From Nematostella vectensis (lineage: Eukaryota > Cnidaria > Anthozoa > Actiniaria > Edwardsiidae): a DNA stretch of 64,000 nt. The DNA is taken from assembly GCF_932526225.1 (NCBI RefSeq), contig NC_064045.1, forward strand, positions 13,262,442 to 13,326,441, in the 5' to 3' direction. The position numbers were made by a program, and so were the translations under genes. The notes under the pieces were generated by a model that worked only from the letters and a program-made list of their open reading frames with translations, was not told where the DNA came from and did not search any database. This document shows positions 11,296 to 21,989 of the stretch, one piece after another (the first letter of the stretch is position 1; every line of letters begins with the position of its first letter).

Positions 11296-12186
11296 GGATC
11301 AGACGCCTTGGATCAGACTAACTTGGATCAGACGCCTTGGATCAGACTAACTTGGATCAGACGCCTTGGATCAGACTAACTTGGATCAGACTAACTTGGA
11401 TCAGACTAACTTGGATCAGACTAACTTGGATCATACGAACTTGGATTAGACGAACTTGGATCAGACTAACTTGGATCAGACTAACATGGGTCAGACTAAC
11501 TTGGATCAGACTAACTTGGATCAGACTAACTTGGATCAGACTAACTTGGACCAGACTAACTTGGATCAGACTGACTTGGATCAGACTAACTTGGATCAGA
11601 CGAACTTGGATTAGACGAACTTTGATCAGACGAACTTTGATCAGACGAACTTGGGTCAGACTAACTTGGATCAGACTAACTTGGATCAGACTAACTTGGA
11701 TCAGACTAACTTGGATCAGACGAACTTGGATCAGACGAACTTGGATCAGACTGACTTGGATCAGACGAACTTGGATCAGACTAACTTGGATCAGACTGAC
11801 TTGGATCAGACTGACTTGGATCAGACTAACTTGGATCAGACTAACTTGGATCAGACGCCTTGGATCAGACGCCTTGGATCAGACGAACTTGGATCAGACG
11901 AACTTGGATCAGACGAACTTGGATCAAACGCCTTGGATCAGACTAACTTGGATCAGACGAACTTCCACGCCTTGGATCAGACTAACTTGGATCAGACGAA
12001 CTTGGATCAGACGAACTTGGATCAGACGAACTTGGATCAGACGAACTTGGATCAGACAAACTTGGATCAGACAAACTTGGATCAGACTAACTTGGATCAG
12101 ACTAACTTGGATCAGACGAACTTCCACGCCTTGGATCAGACTAACTTCCACGCCTTGGATCAGACTAACTTGGATCAGACTAACTT
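11296..12186. repeat. 15-bp satellite array, about 60 units
   Basis: The consensus unit is GGATCAGACTAACTT, with common variants ending CGAACTT, TGACTT or the 14-base CGCCTT form. Because 15 is a multiple of three, long frames stay open in several phases (repeats of Trp-Ile-Arg-Leu-Thr or Asp-Gln-Thr-Asn-Leu). The frames shift wherever 14-base units or the 9-base CCACGCCTT variant occur. There is no splice or start context, so I treat it as non-coding satellite. Confidence 0.92.
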
Positions 12187-13621
12187 TTGCTTCAAGTGAA
12201 TCTGCAAGGGCTGTGTGAATGACAAATCCCGTGTGTCCCCTGAATTACCAAAGCTAACAACCAATCAGCAAGTGTTGTAGAAAAAGTATTTGACAAGGAA
12301 AACGTTAATAAAGAGTCTGGAACAGTGGAGAGTTTAATCTGTCATCAGCTATCATAACCGTTCGATCAAGTGACACTTGATTCATTTAAACAAATATATT
12401 GTTATTGTATTCGCTAAATTTGTACAGGTGGGTACATTTGACTTAGCAAATGTCGAATTGTTTCCTTAAAGTTAAAGTCAATTCTCTCTAGTTTAGCTAA
12501 TGTATCAAAGGTTTTTTTGCATTGATTAGTGAAGCGTTTTGTAAGACACTGCAGCTGAATTTTACACTGTCTTCGTGTTATTATTTTTTTGGAAAGTAGA
12601 ATATAATAATTTCAGGTGAAACAAATAGTTTTCTTTCAAAATTCCAATCTATGTAAATCACAGCGTGTAATGTGACATTGGTTTTGTTTTGTATCCTCAG
12701 TCGCAAACTCATGTGATAAAAACTCACCGTTAGATTATCTCCATAAACAAGTCCAGAACTTGCAAATTATGGGCCTCGTTATCATCATAAACCCTCTATC
12801 GCCCGGGGCGCTGCCCGTAGTGTCATCTCACACCACACAAGTGCGTCTTATTATAGTCCCAATTATAGTCCCAAGGCGCTCGAAGGCTGCTTTTCCCTGC
12901 GAGGACGGCAGGTACCGGCAACTCGATGATCTTCTAAGCCACCTGCCAAGGTAACCAAGCCTTTGGCACCTCCTCACGACCTTACTAGACAAGCCAGCCT
13001 GAAAATCAGGGTAAACCTAAACTTGGTTTTCCTCGTTTACCGTTGTTTGCAAAAAAAAAAAATATATATATATTTTTTTTTTTGAGTATATATATATAAA
13101 TTTTTGAGTTCTTCACCTCTTAACCTAGCCCCCTAAAAAAGCTTGGATAAAAGCGAGTAAAATGGTAAAGCCGGACGTCTTGTCTTCAATCGCTTTTTAT
13201 TGACCTTACTAGGATATAAAAACCCGCTGTAGAATCTTCTGGAACAGTGGTAACTTACTTTAAAAAAACTCGCGTGTACACGGAATACGGACTGGTGCTA
13301 TTCTTTGGGTGATGTCCGTATTTTAAAGAAGGGCAATCGCGCCGCCATTTTATGCTCCCGCTCAATGCCGGGTCACAGAAGCATCCATTTCCATCGGCTA
13401 ATTCCAGGGAGTAACCAAGATATTTTCAATCAAATATCGTCAATAACATATCAAACTTCATTTGTAGATTGTAATTTTGAAGTTTATTAGCGAATAACCG
13501 TTTTATTTTTAATGATAAACAACAGGATGTGGCTGGTCGACATTCTTTAAGCTGACGAGCACGTTTGTAGCACGTGAAGCCCATTTGGTCACGTTTTAAT
13601 TCACACACACTAAACAATTAC
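12187..13621. other. intergenic, no gene recognised; AT microsatellite near 13049-13110
   Basis: No supported exon was found. A run of A, then TATATA and T tracts lies at about 13049-13110. The remaining short open frames have no recognisable similarity. Confidence 0.5.
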
Positions 13622-13864
13622 GATGTTTTTTAGCCTGCTTGCAGGCGGTACTCGGAGTTATCATCGCGGAAAACCCGCCCAGTTCGATGATCGGGCGCCA
13701 TCTTGTATTTTGAGCCGCGCCGGTACTGGGGATGAGCGCAAAAACGGACGCAGGGATGGGCGCGGCCCAAAATACAAGATGGCGCCCGATCACCGAACTA
13801 TGCGTTTTTTTCCGCGATAATAACACCAAGTACCGCCTGCAAACAAGCAGGGTAGATGTTTTTA
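13622..13864. mobile_element. foldback (long-hairpin) element of about 220 bp with candidate target duplication
   Basis: The left arm (about 13633-13717) and right arm (about 13764-13850) are inverted copies over roughly 85 bases. Shared blocks include GCAGGCGGTACT, ATCGCGGAAAA and GATCGGGCGCCATCTTGTAT. A short, unpaired, GC-rich centre separates the arms. Flanks GATGTTTTTTA (13622-13632) and GATGTTTTTA (13855-13864) look like a target-site duplication. No coding capacity. Confidence 0.75.
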
Positions 13865-14454
13865 TGTTTGTTTCTATATACAGCCAGTTAAAAACCGCTG
13901 TGCCTAGTCACCCTTGCTTATGCTTTTCTATCTTTACTCGTTCGCTTGGCGTCCACAACTCTGGCCACTCGTTTCATTTGGTAAGGAATAAAGGCATTGA
14001 TCATAAAAAAATAGTCTCTTTATGAATTACATCTCCCCTACTTTTCTGAATCTAATTTATTGCACAATTTATGGTTTCTTTGAGCTGCTGGTGGGACATC
14101 CACGTAGTACATAAGGTCGTTTGTGGCCGGTACAGGCCTAATTTGGCTAAGTGATCGCAGAGAAACGACAGCCATTGATTGATCTTTCAAATGGTAGTCA
14201 TCATGTCAGCTTAATGCTAGCTTAATGCTAGCCCTGTGGTCGGGTTTCCTATGTGGTGAAAGACAGGTTTGACGTCACAGCTAGATTGAACAAACAACAA
14301 ACGCTTAATCACAATTCATAAGCACAGGGAACCCGATGAATTGCCATAGATTAGGCTCCATGCGTGCATAACACGTGGCGAAATCTTCTAAGAAAAAGCG
14401 GAAAAATGGCAGAAATATGCTAACCGTGGCAGGCTTTTTATTGAAATCAGGACC
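13865..14454. other. intergenic, no gene recognised
   Basis: Short open frames only. A small direct duplication, CTTAATGCTAG, occurs twice near 14210-14230. Confidence 0.5.
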
Positions 14455-14590
14455 GTGACCCCCCCCCTCCCTCCTCCAATATTTTGAAAAAAATATAAGG
14501 AAATGACCAGTAGGGGCCCCAAATATTTTCTTAATTATTTTTGTATTGTGCCACACACACACACCACACACACAATATTTCGAGACCTCC
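14455..14590. repeat. dispersed repeat fragment, related to 38475-38605
   Basis: Shared blocks with 38475-38605 are a run of C, AATATTT-like, ATAAGGAAATGRCCAGTAG, ATTTTCTTAAT and TGTATTGTG. A weaker relative lies near 21685-21750 (CTCCCCAATATTTTC, then GAAATGAC). This suggests the conserved end of one dispersed element family. Confidence 0.5.
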
Positions 14591-14709
14591 TACAGCCCTA
14601 TAATCTATACTGAATGAATATTTCGTTGAATCATTTACTTAAATTACTTTATTCTAAGATCATTTTTATTTAAATACCACACTTTAGGAAATGTAGCCTA
14701 TAACTGTTT

Positions 14710-17700
14710 TTATTGAACTATTCCTGAATCACTATCGAACACATTTTCGATTTCTCTTGGATCCAGCATCAATTCGATCCGAACTCCTTCGCAACTCAAC
14801 GGCTCGTCATCCGGGATATCTTCGTCTTCCCCCAGTTTTCGTCTCTTCTCGGCCGCTGCCTCTTCGGCTTCCAGGAATGACGCAAGTTTTCTATCCAGAG
14901 CCGTAAAACCGGCACGCAGGCCTTTCGCTGCTCGATAAACCCCCCACAAAGATAACAATGGCATTCCTACGAGACCCAGGCCTATGCCACCGCTGACGGC
15001 GAGCCAACGTCGCGTCGCCGAGGACTGTAATCGACGCTCGTGCTCATAGACTTGCTTAGCGAGTAAAGCAGGGCTTCCGAGCACGCCGGCAGTCACGACA
15101 CCAGCGGTGATGGTCAGACCAGCACCTAAATATAGATAAGGACTGGTCAATGACGGTGTTCATGTCTATGAATGGCATTTTTTTCTGTTCTAAACAGTCT
15201 GGGTCTATTACTTTTAAGTTGGCGGCCAACTAAAAACGTAGTAAATACGAATTGTGAGTTTACGTGGAAATTCTTGTTCACACAGTCGAAAAAATAAGGA
15301 AAAAAATTAAAAGAACATATTTAGACGTGTACTCGCAGAATAACGTAGAGCTTGGCCCCCTGATACAACCAAAAACAAGAGACCATGATGTAAGAGAACG
15401 AATCCCCCGTATTATGGTATGTTCCAATGATGACGTCCGTGAAAGCTATTTTTAGAACAACCAGTTATTTTTAGATATGCCTCTGATTGGTCAGCGCTCA
15501 CGTTTCCTAGCAACATGAGTCTTACGCGCGATCACATCTTGAGCGATGTGAACCGGCAAAGGCTGTTATGGAAATCTTTTTGACCGAAAACACCTTCCTT
15601 TTTCACGAACGCTGTGAAAATGATTTTCCAGAGGGTACGCTGGATTCAATCAACCGTTTCTCGGACATTAAAGACATTTAAATGCATAGAGTGCGTGATT
15701 TTAGTTGTGGGGAACAACTTCCCCAGTAAACGTTTTCACAGCTGATTCGCAATATAAAACAACAATCAATCAGAAATCTGTGTTTACAACACAATTATCT
15801 TTCAATTCCCTTTTAATGAAAAAGATAAATCCAGAACTTAATACCATTATAGTCACACCAATATTGTGGTTTTTAAGACATATATTTTACAAATAAAAGA
15901 TTTCAAATCTTCATAATGAAGTAAATCTTTATTCCAGAGACAAGGAGTGACAAGATTTTTGAACATTTGCGTGAAGAATTGAAGTTCATTCATCTAAAAA
16001 TATTGAAGATCAAGAGCCTTCTTGTATTAAAATACATAACATAGGTTCTGATAGTGCCTAGGATTCTATCTCACCGAAATGCAGAATTAAAGAACTTTTT
16101 AGGAGTCAACCCGATGCATCTTGAATGAACTCCAAATTCGCCGTCTTCCCGTTCTTAACATCACTTAACATAACTTAACATCAGATAACTTAACAGATAC
16201 CAGTACACCACCCTACTTGTAGCATTGTGATCATGATCTATGCGGAGCAGCTAAAAGGATAAAAACAGGTAGTGGAAAAAAGTTTGTTGTGAAAATGTAC
16301 TAGCTCGCGAGGTGCCCATTACCAAATATGGCGCGACGAACCATATATAGATGCTATGATTGACAAGCTCGCGCAATCTAAAAAAAAAGCTTTCATGGAC
16401 GACATCATGGGCCACGGGAATTCATTCTCTTATATCATGGTCTCTTGCCAAAAACGATATCTTACGCCCGCAAAGACCGTTGGATATTCGGACATAACGC
16501 TCTCGGTATCCACTTGGCAATGGAACCCAACCATCTTTTGCAAATGCCTTATTGTCCATAAAGAAACACACACACCACAAAAGCAGAGTTGTGAAGAAAA
16601 AAAACTTACCTAGCACAAGACTGGCAACCACGGGGACCCCAACCAACACACCAACACCGGTCCCGACGTAGTTGAGAATGCGCCTGCGCAAGCCGAACTT
16701 CTTGTTACCATATAAGGGACACGTGAAGATATGTAGACCATTGATCACCTCGCCACAGATCCAGCAGAAATACACCCTACAGTACTTGCACAAGACCTCG
16801 TTACACGAGCCGTCATCGAGTTTCTCGATCAAGAAGCCACAGCCGGGACAAGGCTTGACATTTACCGCACCTTTGAACCAGTCCTCCTCAACCATCATAT
16901 CTTCGCACTCGTGTGGAGTAAGCATTGCCAAGTCTCCCCATTTGTGCTCACAATCTGAACAAAATTTGATCCCGCACCCGGGGTTCTGGCACTCTATTGG
17001 GCACCGCCCACCGGGATTTAAAACAGCAAAGTTACAACCGCTGCCAGGGCATCGACGGGTTTCTTTATTTCTTATAAGGTAAAGTTCGAGTGATTTGCTG
17101 AGGTAGAGTTCTTGGAGGGATTTGTCGTCAAGGTGCTGTAGAACAAAGGTTGCGCCGTATTCTTGGTCGCAGTTCGGGCATTGAGGTGATACATCTTGCT
17201 GGTGGAGTCTTTCCACAAGATGTGCTTTAAGACAAGGCGTGCATACGTATTGTTTGCACTTCTGGCATTGCATTAGATAATTCGGGCCTTCGTAACAGAT
17301 AACGCATTTGTTCCTGGGAGTTTCCTCACTCTTGCCTGACTCTTCTTCTGGTTTCACGTCAGATGCCATTGCTTTTTCACCTCGCCCATACGCCCTCCAT
17401 CTCTTCCACTTGGTTTTTTTCTTCTCGTTTGTCTCAATCAAAACGTCTTCCTCGTAGCTTTTGCTCGCTTCTTTTTCATTGCGCGGATACACCTTAACCT
17501 CCCGATCTCCATGAGAAAGACGCCTTCCGTCGACGTAATTTTTTCTGTACCACTCTCTAGCCTGCTCTGTGCCTACCAGTTTGACCACGTAGAACGGCTC
17601 AAAGGTATCCACACAGTTTGGGACACAACAACAGCGTATCACCTTCTTTCCTCTTTCGATTTCTTTTATAAAATACTCTCTGAGGTGCTTAACTGAACAT

Positions 17701-19213
17701 AGCTCTGCTACCTCGTCCTCGTCTAGCTCTGTGCTGCGAGGCACGTACCGGGGGACTCCATTCTTCAAGGAGTAGAGCCTTTGCCTGGGGTGGGTTTTTT
17801 GCTTTGGGATCTTCACTGCAAGGTTTTTCCTGGCCGGCCTCGTGTCGTCGTAATCATTGATGTTGACGAAGTGGTAGAAAGCGTCGTCGCTGAAAGACGT
17901 GCCGACTTGGTGGTACTTAGGATCCACAGAGTCGTCTGGAGGATGATGGGAAGACGTCTTTGTGTGGTACTCACTCTAAAGATAATGATTAGAAAATAAA
18001 GGGTAAATTGTAAGGAAAAAGAAATGCTGATCCCTGCACACGTTAGTAGTTCGTGGCCCAGAAAACGGCCGCTCCTCTCTCGTAGACATAACACATCAAA
18101 GCTCCCAGCATTTTCAGTAAAATTTGTTCGTAATTACTATAATAATGGGTGATACCACAAGTTCTCGGTGATTCTGTGGTGATTTTCCTAGCTAAGGAGG
18201 TGCAGTTAATGAATGGATAATCTTGTTAGCATATAAAAGCTGTTCTTTGCCAGCGGCGTCACATTAGTTTTTGTCTGTTCTTTTAAAGAAATGAGGTAGC
18301 GCGTGAAGTTTGCATGTGCGGTGTTGTCTTCCCGCCGTTGTAAATCTTCGCAATTCCCCAACTCGCTCAAACGTAAACCAAACAAAACTGTATACGGACA
18401 AAAGCATTTGTGTTGATGCCAGGTAAGTCTATTTAAGCTCATGACCACTGAACACTACTACATAAGACCACCTCATTTTAAGCTACTGCAACTGAAAGAG
18501 AAAAATATCCTTTTCTTCAAACATCAAAATTAATCAACATGCTTTTTATATATTGAGTCGAGAAATCAACTCACCTTAACATTTCTGAAATACATCTTTG
18601 CATCTCGAAGGGTTTTGAACTCTTTTCTATTGGGGTCCTCGTGTCTGTTCGTCCAGTACTTGGCCAAGCTGTAAGTCTCTTCCGTTTCTATCTTCACCTT
18701 CGGTTCCCATGTTTGCCAGGCCGGACGATTTTTCGCCGATTCTGGACTTTTGCACGCTGATTTCTTACTTTGTTTCGCTGGCACAGTTAGCTTATTAGTA
18801 TCTCTGTATCTTGCTTTTTCGGGCAAGCTGGCAGGCAATGTCTTTTCCTTCCCGGGCGAATTAGACGTCTTAATTCCCTTGCCATGCGAAGTTGGAGACA
18901 TTGGTTTCATCTTTCCAGGCGAAATAGGCGGTATCTTTGCTTTTACAGGCAAACTTGATATCCCAGTTGTTGATGGTGCAGTATTAGTAAATGCGTTCGA
19001 GTGATATGCGGGGCCTGGACGGTCAGCCCCGAGCTGTTCATTACCTGTTGTTCTGGAAGGCTCTAGTATTGGATCCATAGGCCCAAGACCAAAAGTAAAA
19101 TCTCCTGCCTGTTTGTTTAAACATAATGGCTTGCTACTTGTCTCACTTACATTCTGCTCTGACATTCTCGTCGAGTTTTCAATGGTCTCATTAAGCGCGA
19201 CAACCTTTTCCAT
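14710..19213 (-). CDS. RNF19-like transmembrane RBR E3 ubiquitin ligase
   Basis: Three exons (19213-18575, 17975-16610, 15125-14710) join in frame into 806 residues. Exon 1 is a disordered Ser/Pro/Lys-rich region. Exon 2 carries the RBR unit: RING1 (CVIC at about 437 to CPNC at about 482), the in-between-RING domain (about 521-570) and RING2 (CPGCG at about 589 to CWIC at about 620). The DGSC cysteine at about 604 is the expected ubiquitin-thioester residue. Hydrophobic segments from about 649 across the exon 2/3 join, and again in exon 3, match the membrane anchors after RING2 in RNF19A/B. So do the preceding GNKK/RRRIL stretch and a later GVRIE motif. RBR ligases take ubiquitin from an E2 onto the catalytic Cys, then onto substrates. 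The residues after that Cys are NEV rather than the usual NHM, so the His is absent. A transposon sits in intron 2. The stop codon overlaps an AATAAA; another follows at 14665-14670. Confidence 0.88.
15376..16447. mobile_element. TIR DNA transposon, non-autonomous, copy A (in the RNF19-like gene intron)
   Basis: The ends are inverted repeats of about 30 bases starting CAAGAGACCATGATRTAAG (left 15376, right end 16447). The flanks CCAAAAA at 15369-15375 and 16448-16454 form an exact 7-base target-site duplication. It is colinear with copy B at 19924-20838, which is shorter through internal deletions. No transposase frame is visible. The family is not certain; ends starting CA with 7-8-base duplications would fit P-like or related superfamilies. 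Confidence 0.88.
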
Positions 19214-19701
19214 GTTCGTACCGATCTCAAGCCAGAATAACCGATGCTTTTTCCAGCCGTAATCTTTCGCTATTTTCTGTAAAGCGGCATGTTATTTTCT
19301 TTTTCTCCCCTCTCTCTCCACTTTTCGAGTCTATTTTGTTTCATATTTCGTGCTGGATCGCTAATTTGAAATCAGCACTTGAGGTCCGGTTGGATCATTA
19401 TGACGTCATAGATGCGTTCTTCTAACGCGCGCGCCCCTAGGAAACGAGGTATGACGACAGTCCGTTACCATGGTGAATAAGAATTGTAAAATCAAGGCGA
19501 CTTAATAATTTTCATACAGATTGCCTAAACGAGAGAGAGGAGATAGACGCCTGCCCTAACTCGAATTGTGTAGACATGTCGTGGTATCTTGGCGGACTTT
19601 TGTCGCGGCACCGGGGGTGGGAAGGGATGTATTTTTACATTTGAAATCCGAAGTACCCCCTAGAGAGGAGAAAAATAGTTAGTTGCATCTGCAAAGCTAA
19701 A

Positions 19702-19857
19702 ATGGCGACTGGAAGTGAACAGGAAACAAAATCTAAATCACGTCGATACGTGAAAAGTAGCGTCCCAATCGTAAGCACAGGATACAAAAGAGTCTTGCAG
19801 GATGTGAAGGAGAAACGTCGGAGTATCGTGGGGAAGGAGGCAGAAATAGATAATTAA
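19702..19857 (+). CDS. possible small protein or first exon, 51 residues, unrecognised
   Basis: An ATG in an AAAATGGCG context (a common gene-start context in this window) opens a 51-residue, Lys/Arg/Glu/Ser-rich frame ending in TAA. It is divergent from the RNF19-like gene, whose ATG is 489 bases away on the other strand, so a shared promoter is plausible. Transposon copy B is inserted 67 bases after the stop. I do not recognise the peptide, and no downstream exon was found. It may be a small gene, a truncated gene or a chance frame. Confidence 0.3.
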   Translation: MATGSEQETKSKSRRYVKSSVPIVSTGYKRVLQDVKEKRRSIVGKEAEIDN

Positions 19858-19923
19858 AAACTTAAGTAAATTTCCAATACTTGAATCTAGAAAATGATAG
19901 CTAATAAACCATGTGGCTGAATA

Positions 19924-20838
19924 CAAGAGACCATGATGAAAGAGAACGAATCCCCCGTATTGGGGTATGTTCGAATGATATGTTTTTTTTAGAACAAGCA
20001 GTTATTTTTAGATACACCTCTGATTGGCTAGCGCTCACGTATCCTCGCAACAGGAGTCTTACGCGCGATCACATCTTGAGCGAAAATGCCTTCCTTTTTT
20101 ACAAACGCTGTAAAAATGATCTTCCATAGAGTACGCTGGATCTAGTCAACCGTTTCTGGGACATTGAAATGCATAGAGTGCGTGATTTTAGGCTCGGCTC
20201 CCCAGTAAAAGTTTCCACTGCTGATTCGCAAATTATAAAACAACAATCAATCATACATATGCGTTTACAACACACAATTCTCTTCCAATTCCCTTTAAAT
20301 GAAAAGATACATCCAGAACTTAATACCATTATATTCACACTGATGACATGATTTCTGAACATTTGCGTGAATAAAAGTTCGTAAATCAAAGAAAAATATA
20401 TAACATAGACTCTGAGAATGCCTAGGTATTCCATCTCACCGAATTGCAGAGAAAAATAACTTTTTAGGAGTCAGGCCGATGCATCTTGAATAAACTCCAA
20501 ATTCGCCGTCTCCCCGACGTCTTCCCGTTCAATTATTAATACAACATTTAGATAACTTAACATTAGATAACTTAACAGATACCAGGACACCACCCTACTA
20601 GTAGCATTGTGATCATGAGCTATGAGGAGCAGCTAAAAGGATAAAAACAGGTAGCGAACGAAGTAAAAAAGTGCAGAGGGAAAAAATTGTTGTGAAATTG
20701 TAGTTGCTCGAGGTGCCCATAAACAAATATGGCGCGACGAACCATATATGGATACTATGATTGGCGCAATCTAAAAATAGCTTTCATGGACGGCATCATG
20801 GGCCACGGGGATTCGTTCTCTTATATCATGGTCTCTTG
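19924..20838. mobile_element. TIR DNA transposon, non-autonomous, copy B
   Basis: It has the same termini as copy A (CAAGAGACCATGATGAAAG at 19924 and its inverse ending at 20838). The exact 7-base target-site duplication is CTGAATA (19917-19923 and 20839-20845). The interior is colinear with copy A and includes shared blocks near both ends such as ATTTTTAGATA and AATATGGCGCGACGAACC. Confidence 0.9.
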
Positions 20839-21980
20839 CTGAATAACATTTTAGGCATTCATTATGATGGAATTTCACAGCATATCGTAATTGCTCAAAT
20901 AAGTGTCTCCACAGAATAAGCGCCTCGCCTATGATAACAAATATGAATAACCGTGTTGCACTGAATAGAGTAGAGATAAAAAAGACTCTGAAATAAGCGC
21001 CTCCCGGTTAAGCATCTTTATTTATTTAGATTAATCAAGAATACACCAAAATCTAGAGGATTTTAGAGAAAGCCCTAGCACATTGTACAATATTTGAATT
21101 TCCTGCGTAAATCCAATGGTTATAAATCTTACAAATGTCACATTTTCCTGCAATGACGTCACTAGCTTGCTAAACCAGCAGTGATCTTTCGTTGCCATTA
21201 TTGTCAAAGCTTTTGTTCACTAAACTGTGCTGTGCATGCTATTGTTACTCTCCTGGTTGCATAGCCAGTATGTTTCATTTCTTGTTAGGAGGGGGGGGGG
21301 AGGGGGGGGCTTGGTGCATAAAGACATTTAAATAAAATACAAAAGTCAAAAGATTTCAGTTGAATAAAGCTTTATGGAAACACCTTGTCTATTTAGCCAT
21401 GTAATGTACATATAGTACACTAAGTGGTTGAGTTGGAGTTGTATTTTAGATTTTTATGAAACTAAATTTAGCCCACGCATCTTTTTGTTAAATATTGTTT
21501 TAAGTTTTGATAATTACAGCGCAATTTAATTCCACTTGACAATCCTCAGCTATGCATGAAAATATGGTGAGAAGCCCGTTCTGTGCTCCTAGATAATTTA
21601 TAATTTATCACTATGTAGTAGAACTACTAGGACAATAAAACTTTTTTTCTGAGAAAAACTAATTCTATGTGGGATTTACACTGATCAGGGGGTGGGGTAC
21701 TGTGCGCACATGCCTCCCCAATATTTTCAAAAATTTTAACGAAATGACACTTGTTTTGCTTGATTTTAATATCCCCAAGTCGCGAAAATAAAGTGATCTG
21801 GTTTTTACGTAAATAGGAAAATCGCAAAAATAAAGTGTCGCGAAATATCGACATCTCAAAATCGCGAAATTTTGACGTCGCGAAAATGTAATAAGGTAAG
21901 TTAAAAACATGGCGGCCATAGAGAGACGAGAATGAGACCATAAACTGACGAAACAGTATCTTTTTGGGGGGATTTAAACG
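20839..21980. other. intergenic, no gene recognised
   Basis: AT-rich with a G run near 21291-21308. It includes a diverged fragment of the dispersed family at 14455/38475 (about 21685-21750) and recurring TCGCGAAA motifs between 21780 and 21890. No supported exon. Confidence 0.5.
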
Positions 21981-21989
21981 TATCAAAAC

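Noticed and set aside
11337-12218. 293- and 182-residue frames of Trp-Ile-Arg-Leu-Thr or Asp-Gln-Thr-Asn-Leu repeats
   Set aside because: They arise from the 15-base satellite. No start context, no splice sites, and frames change at unit-length variants.
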